64,000 nt of DNA from Pediococcus acidilactici DSM 20284 (GTDB lineage Bacteria; Bacillota; Bacilli; Lactobacillales; Lactobacillaceae), in NCBI RefSeq assembly GCF_000146325.1, contig NZ_GL397067.1, positions 189,747 to 253,746 on the forward strand, written 5' to 3'. Below, one piece after another: positions 35,656-44,296 of the stretch; positions within the stretch are counted from its first letter, which is position 1; every line of letters starts with the position of its first letter. Both the position numbers and the translations under genes were made by a program. Below the pieces are notes generated by a model, which made no database searches, was not told where the DNA came from, and worked only from the letters and a program-made list of their open reading frames with translations.

Positions 35656-35713
35656 CCTCCATGACTGTCAAATGAAATATCATAATTCAACTGACAATCA
35701 TGGAGGTTTTTTT
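35656..35713 (+). terminator. Strong hairpin with T run, sequestering a ribosome site
   Basis: CCTCCATGACTGTCA (35656-35670) pairs with TGACAATCATGGAGG (35692-35706) with one mismatch, and seven T residues follow. It works as the recN terminator by shape. It also hides the GGAGG of the ATG at 35716, a layout known from insertion sequences that block read-through expression. Confidence 0.75.
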
Positions 35714-35871
35714 GAATGCCTGGATTTAAGTACACAGCATTAGAAAAATTAGATTTTATAAATGAATTTAAACTGCGTTGGCTGGAACGACATAGGATCC
35801 CTTAAAGCCTATCAAGTGCTAATTAAGTTAGTTAAAAATGGAATTGAATATTTTAATCAACAACAAGAAAT

Positions 35872-35904
35872 GGCCTCATTCCTGATGAATACTGGAATGA
35901 GGCC
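35872..35904. repeat. Perfect 11-bp inverted repeat
   Basis: GGCCTCATTCC and GGAATGAGGCC separated by 11 bases, within the mobile-element remnant. It may be its terminator, although no clean T run follows. Confidence 0.7.
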
Positions 35905-35938
35905 GTTTAATAAGCTACCTAATTTTATATTATTTTGT

Positions 35939-35953
35939 CTGTCAACTTGACAG
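35939..35953. repeat. Short palindrome at the right end of the remnant
   Basis: CTGTCAACTTGACAG has perfect 7-base arms around a central C. The CTGTCAA half also occurs inverted near the left end of the element. Confidence 0.6.
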
Positions 35954-36078
35954 AGCCTAGTCCATGATGGTCGATTTTTAGTTTTTCTCAGCCGCGCTTT
36001 TTAATGGATTTTGCGTTCCTACTATGACAAATAACGGATTGAGGGTTACAAGCCACGTTGAACTTGCAAAAGAAAATA

Positions 36079-36414
36079 TTATATTAGCGCGATGCTGCGA
36101 ATTTCTGCATCTTCTAATGTTTGGGTGGTATTTGAATTTTGGTCTTGAATACAAAGCCTTCCCGAACGGTTTAATAATAGGTGGCCACGTAGCTCGACCA
36201 CCCGCGAAGCCGTTAAATTGATTTGCATTTGAACGGGAACTTGGTTTTGGATAGCAAACGCAATCGTATCGTTGATTTGAGTTAAGGACATCGCTTGGTC
36301 AACAATGTTAAGTCCGCGGTCTTCAGGAACCACGAATAAACTTTCATAAGTACTACGAATTGCTGCGAGCGAAAAGTTAAATAATTTAAGCGGACTTAGT
36401 TTACGACTTTCCAT
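36079..36414 (-). CDS. YolD-like protein, predicted SOS-regulated
   Basis: A 111-aa protein. The pattern of the second half (LTQINDTIAFAIQNQVPVQMQI, then VVELRGHLLLNRSGRLCIQ, then LEDAEIRSIAL) fits the small beta-barrel of YolD-like proteins, which usually accompany translesion polymerase genes. The call is by pattern only. ATG at 36414 follows GGAGGC; a longer frame upstream crosses the promoter and is not used. No umuC/dinB gene is adjacent. Two LexA-type boxes overlap its promoter. Confidence 0.65.
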   Translation of the reverse strand: MESRKLSPLKLFNFSLAAIRSTYESLFVVPEDRGLNIVDQAMSLTQINDTIAFAIQNQVPVQMQINLTASRVVELRGHLLLNRSGRLCIQDQNSNTTQTLEDAEIRSIALI

Positions 36415-36426
36415 AATTGCCTCCAT

Positions 36427-36476
36427 CGAACGTTTGTTTGTGTTTTTATTATACGAACAAACGTTCAGTTTTGCAA
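36427..36476 (-). promoter_or_regulatory. SOS promoter with two LexA (DinR) boxes
   Basis: On the minus strand TTGCAA (36476-36471), a 17-base spacer and TATAAT (36453-36448). One box, CGAACAAACGTTCA (plus strand 36454-36467), fills the spacer. A second, CGAACGTTTGTTTG (36427-36440), lies just after the -10. Both fit the Gram-positive consensus CGAACNNNNGTTYG with at most one mismatch, so LexA should block RNA polymerase tightly. Confidence 0.88.
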
Positions 36477-36600
36477 GTGGTTTTAAATAAAGGTGCTCAA
36501 AAGCGAAATTACTTTGCCTTGACATGCGGAATACAGTTGAAAAATAAGTAAAAAAAGTGCAAAATAGTAATTACATACATATATTTGAGGGAGTTTGGAA

Positions 36601-37215
36601 ATGGCGAAAAGAGGAATGTTGATTGTTCTTTCGGGACCTTCCGGTGTAGGTAAGGGAACGGTTAGAAAAGCAATCTTTGATCAAGGTGGAAATGATTTCC
36701 AATATTCAGTGTCAATGACTACTAGAAAACCTCGTGAAGGTGAAGTTAATGGCGAGGATTATTACTTTGTTTCTAAAGCTGAATTTGAGAAAAACATCGA
36801 AGAAGGTCAAATGCTAGAGTATGCCAAATATGTTGACAATTACTACGGCACCCCGTTAAAATATGTCAACCAGACTTTAGACTCTGGTCGGGACGTTTTT
36901 TTAGAAATTGAAGTTAACGGAGCTCGTCAAGTCCGTGAAAAAATGCCGGACGGCGTCTTTTTGTTTTTAACGCCGCCAGATTTGATGGAATTAAAACAAC
37001 GGATTATTAATCGGGGAACCGAAGACATTGAAACGATTAATAAACGAATGGAAAAGGCGGTCGATGAAATTAAAACGATGCATGATTATGATTATGCAAT
37101 CGTTAATGATAAGGTCGAAAATGCCGTTGAATCAATTAAAAACATTATTAAGGGAGAACATTTACGCGTTTCACGCGTTTACCCTGAATACCAAGAAATG
37201 TTAGGAGAGTTGTAA
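36601..37215 (+). CDS. gmk: Guanylate kinase
   Basis: Phosphorylates GMP to GDP. The 204-aa protein has the P-loop [11 protein letters not shown] (about 9-19), the GMP-binding [17 protein letters not shown] and the lid RIINRGTED. The ATG at 36601 is used; GAGGGAG lies 9 bases upstream. TTGACA at 36519-36524 with an AT-rich -10 at 17-base spacing may be the promoter. rpoZ follows after one base. Confidence 0.96.
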   Translation: MAKRGMLIVLSGPSGVGKGTVRKAIFDQGGNDFQYSVSMTTRKPREGEVNGEDYYFVSKAEFEKNIEEGQMLEYAKYVDNYYGTPLKYVNQTLDSGRDVFLEIEVNGARQVREKMPDGVFLFLTPPDLMELKQRIINRGTEDIETINKRMEKAVDEIKTMHDYDYAIVNDKVENAVESIKNIIKGEHLRVSRVYPEYQEMLGEL

Positions 37216-37216
37216 A

Positions 37217-37426
37217 ATGATTTTATATCCTTCAGTTGATAAACTGCTCGAACGAGTTGATTCTCGTTATTCATTAATTATGTTAGCAAGCAAGCGCGCA
37301 CACCAATTAGATGAGGGCGCACCAGAATTGCTTGACCACTATAGTTCTCATAAAAACGTTGGGAAAGCTTTAGAAGAAATTGTTGCAGGCGACGTAGTTA
37401 TTGATCCTAACGAAAAAGACCTGTAA
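37217..37426 (+). CDS. rpoZ: RNA polymerase omega subunit
   Basis: 69 aa with [26 protein letters not shown], cited in parts, and the C-terminal [13 protein letters not shown]. It helps fold and assemble the beta-prime subunit. It is coupled to gmk, as in most Firmicutes. Confidence 0.96.
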   Translation: MILYPSVDKLLERVDSRYSLIMLASKRAHQLDEGAPELLDHYSSHKNVGKALEEIVAGDVVIDPNEKDL

Positions 37427-37498
37427 TTAATCAGTACTTAAGGTTAAGTAGAACCCGTCACTGGAAAATCTACCAAACGATACTAAGTGTAAAGTGAG

Positions 37499-37536
37499 GC
37501 TAGGAAAAATCTGAAATGATTTTTTCTAGCTTTTTT
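37499..37536 (+). terminator. Terminator after gmk-rpoZ
   Basis: GCTAGGAAAAATC and GATTTTTTCTAGC form a stem with one G-T pair, followed by six T residues. Confidence 0.9.
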
Positions 37537-37616
37537 ACGTGATTGTCATTCCATTATTTTAGATGGGATTAGGTACAGGAGACTGGTAGAATATAAAACT
37601 AGGAAGGTGTTTGCCA

Positions 37617-38807
37617 ATGAAAATATTATTTGTAATTACCGGCGGAATTGCCGAATATAAGGTGGTTGAGGCGGTTCGATACCAGGTGAAGGCTGGTAAC
37701 GCAGTAAAAGTTGTTATGACTAAGATGGCTGAAGAGTTCGTCACCCCATTGACGTTTGCCACGTTAACCAACGAACCGGTTTATGATGATTTTAAATCGG
37801 ATCTGGGAAAGCCAGTTGCTCACGTAGCATTAGCTGACTGGGCGGATCAAGTCGTGGTGGCTCCGGCAACGGCAAACTTTATCGCAAAAATGGTACTTGG
37901 AATTGCGGACGATTTTGCGTCTACGGTAGTACTTGCGTCTTCAGCTAAGAAAAGGGTTCTGCCGGCGATGAACGTTAACATGTGGCAAAATCCAGCGGTT
38001 CAACGTAACCTGACCCAACTCAAGGCGGATGGGGTAGAAATACTAGAGCCCGTAGTGGGAGAACTGGCGGAAGGCTACTCCGGAAAGGGCCGTTTTCCAT
38101 CGGCAGAAGTGGTTAATCAGTTTATAAGTCAACCAGTTAGTAGTAGCCAGCAGTTGGCAGGCTATAAGGTGGTGGTCACTGCTGGAGGAACCCGCGAAGC
38201 AATTGATCCGGTCCGTTTCATTGGCAACCGTTCATCGGGAAAAATGGGTTTTGCACTTGCACAACAAGCTGCGGCAGTTGGAGCGACAGTGACTTTAATC
38301 ACTGGACCAACTAACTTAAGCCTTGACACCCAGTCTAAAATTAAAAGAATTGATATTGAAGACGTAGCGGAGTTAAAAGCAGCTTTGGATCAGGAGCTCA
38401 AAAATGCGGATGTGTTAATTATGGCAGCTGCGGTTTCTGATTATCGAGTTGCTAAGGTTAGCACGCATAAGTTGAAGAAACATGATTTTAAAAATGGCTT
38501 ACAACTTGAACTAGTCGAAAACCCAGATATTTTAGCTACGTTGGACCGACCGGACCGGTTAAAATATGTCGTGGGTTTTGCGGCGGAGACGGATGATCTA
38601 CTAGAAAATGCTACGGGAAAAATGCAGCGAAAAGGTCTGAATATGGTGGTGGCTAACGACGTGGGCAACCCCGAGATTGGTTTTAACGTTGACGATAATG
38701 CCGTAACCATTTTACGTCCGGATCAAAGAGCTAAGGTGATTGCCAAACAATCTAAACTAAAGATTGCAGAAGCAATTTTAAAAATTGTTAGCGAAGAATT
38801 GAAGTAA
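37617..38807 (+). CDS. coaBC: Bifunctional phosphopantothenoylcysteine decarboxylase/synthetase
   Basis: 396 aa. Two steps of coenzyme A synthesis. The N-terminal CoaC flavoprotein domain (about 1-180) has ITGGIAEYK, the catalytic-type His in VAHVALADWAD, VAPATANFIAKM and PAMNVNMWQNPAVQ. The C-terminal CoaB domain has VTAGGTREAIDPVRFIGNRSSGKMG. The ATG at 37617 is preceded by GGAAGGTG. It heads the coaBC-priA-fmt-rsmB run. Confidence 0.95.
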   Translation: MKILFVITGGIAEYKVVEAVRYQVKAGNAVKVVMTKMAEEFVTPLTFATLTNEPVYDDFKSDLGKPVAHVALADWADQVVVAPATANFIAKMVLGIADDFASTVVLASSAKKRVLPAMNVNMWQNPAVQRNLTQLKADGVEILEPVVGELAEGYSGKGRFPSAEVVNQFISQPVSSSQQLAGYKVVVTAGGTREAIDPVRFIGNRSSGKMGFALAQQAAAVGATVTLITGPTNLSLDTQSKIKRIDIEDVAELKAALDQELKNADVLIMAAAVSDYRVAKVSTHKLKKHDFKNGLQLELVENPDILATLDRPDRLKYVVGFAAETDDLLENATGKMQRKGLNMVVANDVGNPEIGFNVDDNAVTILRPDQRAKVIAKQSKLKIAEAILKIVSEELK

Positions 38808-38820
38808 AGGGGATTAGGGA

Positions 38821-41241
38821 ATGACAAAAAAGTTTGATGTCATCGTCAACGTACCAGCTCTGCAAACGAACACACCATTTACTTACCAAGCAGATGCGGC
38901 AATTGAAAATGACATTAAAATTGGTTCACGCGTAATCGTTCCCTTTGGTCAAGCGGGACGACCGGTCCAAGGGTTTGTGATTGGAGAAAATCGGCAAGGT
39001 TCCCCGATGGAATTAAAAAATATTATTTCACTTCTTGAACCAGAGCCTTTCTTAAATCAGGAATTAATTGATTTATCAGCATGGTTGGCGGATAAAACCT
39101 TTTCCTTTAGGGTGACCTGTTTGAATGCAATGTTGCCTAATTTGGTTAAAATTAATACAAAACGGTTTGTGAAAGTCAATCGTCAACGAATTGATCCACA
39201 AAGGGTTGTTGAAGTATTGGGCGAGCAGCAGGTCGTCGATTTAAAGGTTAACGAGCTTGATTATCCGCAACAGCGTCAATTAAACCAGTGGGTTAAGGAC
39301 GGTAGCGTTACTTTAGAGTACGCCACCGAAAATTCTGCTAGAAAAAAGATGATTAACTGGATTTGGCCGCTAGTGGATGCCGAACAAATCACTCAAATTA
39401 CCAAGACGGTGCGACCTAACGCCCGTCAACAGTTGAAACTATTGCAGTTAATACCAGAAATGAGCGTTAAAGAAGGCCTTAGTCAAGCTTCCTTAATCAA
39501 GGATTATCAAATTAGTCGCGGAACGGTTGACCACGCGGTAGAGCAAGGGTGGTTAAAGCGTGACTTAGTAGAACAGTACCGGGACCCGTTTGCGCAAAGT
39601 GATCTGCAAACCGACCAAGAGCTCAACTTGAATGATGAACAAGCCTCCGCCTTTAAAAAAATTTCGGATGCTGTTCAAAACCGTCGTGCTAAGCCAATTC
39701 TGTTAGAGGGAGTAACTGGCTCAGGAAAAACGGAAGTCTATTTACAAAGCATTTCCCAGGTGCTCAACCAAGGCAGGACCGCAATCTTAATGGTTCCAGA
39801 AATTTCGCTAACTCCTTTGATGGTTAACCGCGTCCGGGCGCGGTTTGGCGACCAAGTGGCGGTCTTGCATAGCGCACTTTCTGATGGCGAAAAATTTGAT
39901 GAATGGCGCCGAATTATGCGTAACGAGGTCAAAGTAGTGGTGGGTGCGCGTTCTGCGGTGTTTGCACCCCTGCATAATCTTGGTATTATTATTATGGATG
40001 AAGAGCACTCCGAAACATATAAGCAAACCGATGCTCCGCGATACCATGCGCGTGACGTTGCCATTTATCGGGCGCAAAATGCTAATTGCCCGGTGGTTTT
40101 AGGTAGTGCGACTCCAGCGCTGGAAAGTCGGGCGCGCGCAGAACGGGGGGTTTATGACTTTATCCAGATTCATAAACGCGCTAACCAACAGGCCTTGCCA
40201 GCAATAAGGGTAATTGATATGCGGCGGCACCTGGGCGACGGGTTTAACGAGAATTTTTCGGCACCCATGGTTAACGCGATTCAAGAACGACTCCTAAAGC
40301 ATGAACAAGTAGTTTTAATGCTAAACCGACGGGGATTTTCGTCATTTGTGATGTGCCGTGATTGTGGATTTGTATTGAAATGTCCTAATTGTGATGTTTC
40401 GCTAACCATGCATCTGGATACTCACTCGATGCAGTGTCATTACTGTGGGCATGAAGAACCGATTCCGCGAAAATGTCAAAATTGCGGTAGTGACAAAATT
40501 CGGTTCTTTGGTACGGGAACCCAAAAAGTTGAGCAACAGCTGCAACAGATCTTACCGCAAGCACGGGTCTTACGAATGGACGTGGACACCACTCGGCGAA
40601 AAGGGGCTCACGAACGGCTACTGGCTCGTTTTGGTAACCATGACGCAGACATCCTTTTAGGAACCCAAATGATTGCAAAGGGGTTAGATTTCCCTGAGGT
40701 AACTCTTGTAGGGGTTTTGAATGCGGATACTTCCTTAGAACTGCCGGATTTAAGAGCCAGTGAACGGACTTTTCAATTGTTGACACAGGTTGCTGGACGA
40801 GCCGGACGGGCGCAAAAAGCTGGTGAAGTTCTTATCCAGACGTTTAATCCGGACCATTACGCGATTAAGTTGGCGCAAAAACAGGACTATGAAGACTTCT
40901 TTCAAAAAGAAATGTATCTGCGCCACCTAGGGAAATACCCTCCGTATTACTTTACGGTATTAATCAACGTTGCGGCTTCCGACGAAGCTACTGCGCAAAA
41001 AAATGCGTACGAAGTGTTAAATAAAATTCAACCCCAGTTAAGCTCGCAAGCAATTGTTTTAGGGCCTACGCCTAAATCGGTTTCTAAAATCAAGCAAAAA
41101 TATTATTACCAGATTTTAATTAAGTACCAAAAGGAGCCACGACTCCATGACGCCTTGTTAAAGGTGCTAAATGAATCACAAGAAAAGTTTCGACACGGGG
41201 TCCGAATCACAATTGATGCCGATCCGCAAAACTTTATGTAA
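38821..41241 (+). CDS. priA: Primosomal helicase PriA
   Basis: An 806-aa 3'-to-5' helicase that restarts stalled replication forks. An N-terminal DNA-binding domain precedes the P-loop GVTGSGKTEVY (about 297-307) and the DEEH box in IIMDEEHSETYKQTDAPRYHARD. A zinc module with four pairs of Cys (CRDCG, CPNCD, CHYCG, CQNCG) is complete. The helicase motifs ADTSLELPDLRASER and QVAGRAGRA close the set. Confidence 0.97.
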   Translation: MTKKFDVIVNVPALQTNTPFTYQADAAIENDIKIGSRVIVPFGQAGRPVQGFVIGENRQGSPMELKNIISLLEPEPFLNQELIDLSAWLADKTFSFRVTCLNAMLPNLVKINTKRFVKVNRQRIDPQRVVEVLGEQQVVDLKVNELDYPQQRQLNQWVKDGSVTLEYATENSARKKMINWIWPLVDAEQITQITKTVRPNARQQLKLLQLIPEMSVKEGLSQASLIKDYQISRGTVDHAVEQGWLKRDLVEQYRDPFAQSDLQTDQELNLNDEQASAFKKISDAVQNRRAKPILLEGVTGSGKTEVYLQSISQVLNQGRTAILMVPEISLTPLMVNRVRARFGDQVAVLHSALSDGEKFDEWRRIMRNEVKVVVGARSAVFAPLHNLGIIIMDEEHSETYKQTDAPRYHARDVAIYRAQNANCPVVLGSATPALESRARAERGVYDFIQIHKRANQQALPAIRVIDMRRHLGDGFNENFSAPMVNAIQERLLKHEQVVLMLNRRGFSSFVMCRDCGFVLKCPNCDVSLTMHLDTHSMQCHYCGHEEPIPRKCQNCGSDKIRFFGTGTQKVEQQLQQILPQARVLRMDVDTTRRKGAHERLLARFGNHDADILLGTQMIAKGLDFPEVTLVGVLNADTSLELPDLRASERTFQLLTQVAGRAGRAQKAGEVLIQTFNPDHYAIKLAQKQDYEDFFQKEMYLRHLGKYPPYYFTVLINVAASDEATAQKNAYEVLNKIQPQLSSQAIVLGPTPKSVSKIKQKYYYQILIKYQKEPRLHDALLKVLNESQEKFRHGVRITIDADPQNFM

Positions 41242-41262
41242 GCATAGAAAGTAGGTTTTTTA

Positions 41263-42228
41263 ATGAAATCAATTATTTTCATGGGAACGCCCCAATTTTC
41301 GGCGCCCATTTTACAAAGTTTAATTGACCATCCGGATTACAACGTAATTGGGGTGGTCACCCAGCCCGATCGCCGAGTTGGTAGAAAGCACGTTCTTACA
41401 CCAAGTCCGGTTAAACAAGTAGCAACTAAGCACGATATTAAGGTTTATCAACCGGAGAAACTTAGTGGCAGTCCGGAAATGGAGGAGTTAATTAATTTAA
41501 ACGCGGATCTTATCGTGACGGCAGCCTTTGGTCAATTTTTACCGATGAAATTAATTAACTCGGTTAAAATTGCGGCAATCAACGTGCATGCTTCGTTATT
41601 ACCTAAATATCGGGGAGGAGCACCCGTACATTACGCAATCATGAATGGGGATGCAGAAACTGGGGTCACCATTATTTACATGGTTAAGAAAATGGACGCC
41701 GGGGATATGCTTGCCCAAGCTAAAATGCCAATTACCGACCAAGATGACGTTGGCAGCATGTTTGAAAAATTAAGTATTTTAGGCCGGGATACGCTTCTGG
41801 AAACCTTACCTAAGTTAATAAACGGAGAAATCACGCCGGTAGCGCAGGATGAAGAACAGGTTAGCTTTTCACCTAACATTGCCCCTGAACAAGAAGCGGT
41901 TGATATCAATTTACCAGCACGTTTAGTAGACGCTAAGGTTCGCGGATTGCGACCTTTCCCAGTTGCTTACGTGATCATGGAAGGACAGCGGACCAAGCTG
42001 TGGAAGACGGCGGTCGTTGATCAAAGTACTGATTTAGCACCTGGCCAGGTGGTTGAAAAGACCAAGCATGAATTGCTTGTGGCCACTGGTGACCATGGTG
42101 TAATCAGCATTTTAGAATTACAACCAGCTGGAAAACAAAAGATGTCCATTACAGATTATTTAAATGGGGTTGGCGATAATTTACACCCCGGAAAGCAAAT
42201 TATAGACAATGACGGAATTGAAAAATAA
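41263..42228 (+). CDS. fmt: Methionyl-tRNA formyltransferase
   Basis: Formylates initiator Met-tRNA using 10-formyl-THF. The 321-aa protein starts IIFMGTPQFSAPIL and has the formyl-folate and catalytic motif NVHASLLPKYRGGAPVHYAI, with Asn, His and the downstream Asp in KKMDAGDML. The C-terminal OB domain recognises tRNA. It overlaps rsmB by 20 bases, so translation is coupled. Confidence 0.97.
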   Translation: MKSIIFMGTPQFSAPILQSLIDHPDYNVIGVVTQPDRRVGRKHVLTPSPVKQVATKHDIKVYQPEKLSGSPEMEELINLNADLIVTAAFGQFLPMKLINSVKIAAINVHASLLPKYRGGAPVHYAIMNGDAETGVTIIYMVKKMDAGDMLAQAKMPITDQDDVGSMFEKLSILGRDTLLETLPKLINGEITPVAQDEEQVSFSPNIAPEQEAVDINLPARLVDAKVRGLRPFPVAYVIMEGQRTKLWKTAVVDQSTDLAPGQVVEKTKHELLVATGDHGVISILELQPAGKQKMSITDYLNGVGDNLHPGKQIIDNDGIEK

Positions 42229-43543
42229 CCCCCGCGATTTAGCGGTTGACGCTTTAGAAAGTATTGACGAAGGCGCCTATTCAAATTTAGAGTTAAACCA
42301 GGTGATCCAGGATGCAGACTTATCAGAAGTCGATAAGCATTTACTGACCGAATTGGTTTATGGTGTTTTACAACACCGCTTGACCATTGATTTTTATTTA
42401 GCAAATTTCTTGCAGCGACCAGAACAGACCCCGCGGTGGGTAATCAACTTATTACGTACGGCCATTTTTCAAATGGAATTTTTGGATCGGGTCCCCACCT
42501 TTGCCATCTTTAATGAAACCATTGAAATTGCTAAACGGCGGGGAAGCGACGGTGTTCGTAAGATGGTAACCGGGGTGTTACGTTCTTATCAACGTCAAGG
42601 AACCCCAAGTTTAGACAGCATTCCGGATTTAACCCAGCGATTAGCAACCGAATATAGCGTTGCTTCGTGGATTGTGGACCAATTATTGTATGAATTAGGA
42701 GAAAATAAGTGCCGGAAGATACTAGATAGTATTAATCGGCCAGCTCATTTAAGTGTCAGGATTAACCCTATTCAACGTTCGACGGCGGCAATTCGCCAAA
42801 GCCTATCCGAAGAATATGACGTTCAAGAAAGTTTATTAGCAACGGACGGATTACGTTTACAAAATGGTCCTGGACTGGCGCAGTCCGCTAGTTTTCAAGC
42901 TGGCGAGGTGATTGCACAGGATGAGTCGGCAATGTTAGTTGGTGAAACCATGCAATTAGCAACGGGACAAAAAGTCTTAGATGCTTGTGCAGCACCAGGG
43001 GGTAAGACAACCCAGTTGGCCCAAAAAGTGGGACCTGATGGACAAGTAATTGCTTGGGATATTTATGAATCCCGTACCCGGCTAATTCAACAAAATGCAC
43101 GGCGGATGCATTTAACGAACATCGTTACGGAAGTCCACGATGCCACGACTCCTTGTCCAGAATTAAAGGAAGAATTTGATCGTATTTTGGTTGACGCCCC
43201 GTGCTCGGGAATCGGTTTATTACGCCGAAAGCCTGAAACGCGGTACCTTAAGAGCAAAAAGGATAGCAGCGATTTACACCGCGTCCAGTTGGACATTTTA
43301 GATAACGTAGCGTCGATGCTTAAGGTGGGCGGAATTCTTACTTATAGCACTTGCACAATGCTCCGTAAGGAAAATCAGATGACAATCGATGAGTTTTTAA
43401 CCCAGCACCCAGAATTTGAACTATTAAAAACGCAGACGGATAAAAAAGTTAAAGCAGACCGCACTGATCTGAGCCTAAATATTTACCCGGATGATTTTGG
43501 ATCAGATGGTTTCTTCATTGCGAATATGAAAAAAGTGAAGTGA
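42209..43543 (+). CDS. rsmB: 16S rRNA m5C967 methyltransferase RsmB
   Basis: 444 aa. An N-terminal NusB-like RNA-binding domain (about 1-140) precedes the RsmB methylase core with LDACAAPGGKTTQLAQ (SAM site), VDAPCSGIGLLRRKPE and TYSTCTM, which carry the two family Cys. It starts inside fmt. The stop directly abuts the phosphatase gene. Confidence 0.96.
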   Translation: MTELKNNPRDLAVDALESIDEGAYSNLELNQVIQDADLSEVDKHLLTELVYGVLQHRLTIDFYLANFLQRPEQTPRWVINLLRTAIFQMEFLDRVPTFAIFNETIEIAKRRGSDGVRKMVTGVLRSYQRQGTPSLDSIPDLTQRLATEYSVASWIVDQLLYELGENKCRKILDSINRPAHLSVRINPIQRSTAAIRQSLSEEYDVQESLLATDGLRLQNGPGLAQSASFQAGEVIAQDESAMLVGETMQLATGQKVLDACAAPGGKTTQLAQKVGPDGQVIAWDIYESRTRLIQQNARRMHLTNIVTEVHDATTPCPELKEEFDRILVDAPCSGIGLLRRKPETRYLKSKKDSSDLHRVQLDILDNVASMLKVGGILTYSTCTMLRKENQMTIDEFLTQHPEFELLKTQTDKKVKADRTDLSLNIYPDDFGSDGFFIANMKKVK

Positions 43544-43552
43544 TTGATAGAT

Positions 43553-44296
43553 ATGAAATATGCGTACCTATCGGACAAAGGGAAAGTCCGCAAAACAAAC
43601 CAAGACTACGTGGGGATTTTTAAAAGTGATTCAGAATCGATTTTAACGATCGTCGCTGATGGCGTTGGCGGTAATCGGGGCGGTGACATTGCTTCTGAGA
43701 TGGCGGTTTCCCACATTGGTTATTTATTTGAGACCTCCGACATCAACACCGTTGAAGACGCCAAAAACTGGTTAACCCACCAGTTGGCAATTGAAAACCG
43801 TAAGATTCTACAAGCTTCTAAGCACTACAAAAATTTAAATGGTATGGGAACTACCATTGTTTTGGCGTTATTTATTAATGATCAAGTGGTCGTAGCAAAT
43901 CTAGGCGACAGTCGTTGTTACATATATAATCAGCAGGCTGGATTACGTCAATTATCAACCGACCATTCGTTAGTAAATGAATTGCTAAAAACTGGCCGGA
44001 TTACTCCAGAGGAAGCCCGCAACCACCCGCAAAAAAACGTGATTACCAAAACGCTTGGTATTTCTGAGCAAGCCGAAGCGGAAATCAAGGTATTTAACGT
44101 GGCGGCTGGTGATATTTTATTACTCTGCACGGATGGGTTAACTAACTTAGTTCGTAATGATGTAATCCAACAAATCTTGGGAGACCAACAAAGTCTCGAA
44201 GCCAAAACGCGTAAGCTGGTTGATTTGGCTAACCACGCCGGCGGTTTTGATAACGTGACGGTGTTGATTGTGGAAACAGAAATGGGGGCGAGCTGA
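43553..44296 (+). CDS. stp: PP2C-family Ser/Thr phosphatase (Stp/PrpC)
   Basis: 247 aa. Dephosphorylates targets of the neighbouring PASTA kinase. Metal-binding motifs are NQDYVGIF, VADGVGGNRGGDIAS, LGDSRCYI, LCTDGLTNLV and the final GGFDNVTVLIV. ATG 43553 is taken; a TTG three codons earlier directly after the rsmB stop is possible. The kinase ATG overlaps its stop (ATGA-type), a conserved phosphatase-kinase pair. Confidence 0.95.
   Translation: MKYAYLSDKGKVRKTNQDYVGIFKSDSESILTIVADGVGGNRGGDIASEMAVSHIGYLFETSDINTVEDAKNWLTHQLAIENRKILQASKHYKNLNGMGTTIVLALFINDQVVVANLGDSRCYIYNQQAGLRQLSTDHSLVNELLKTGRITPEEARNHPQKNVITKTLGISEQAEAEIKVFNVAAGDILLLCTDGLTNLVRNDVIQQILGDQQSLEAKTRKLVDLANHAGGFDNVTVLIVETEMGAS

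Larger units (their letters stand above)
35656..35955 (+). mobile_element. Degenerate insertion-sequence or MITE-like remnant
   Basis: From ATG 35716 a frame reads MPGFKYTALEKLDFINEFKL and stops at codon 30, resembling the start of an IS3-type OrfA. Another frame ending near 35950 reads IEYFNQQQ, recalling the YIxYYN end of IS3 transposases. CTGTCAA appears in inverted orientation near both ends (35664 and 35950). A perfect 11-bp hairpin (35872-35904) lies inside. I read it as an internally deleted IS; family assignment is tentative. Confidence 0.45.
35551..36078 (+). other. Intergenic region recN to yolD-like gene
   Basis: 528 bases with no intact gene. It contains the mobile-element remnant (35656-35955), including its three hairpins, and an AT-rich flank of about 120 bases (35956-36078) in which I see nothing. 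Confidence 0.6.

Noticed and set aside
40385-40786. A 133-codon frame antisense to priA
   Set aside because: It is a shadow of the zinc-module and helicase coding sequence, with no start signals.
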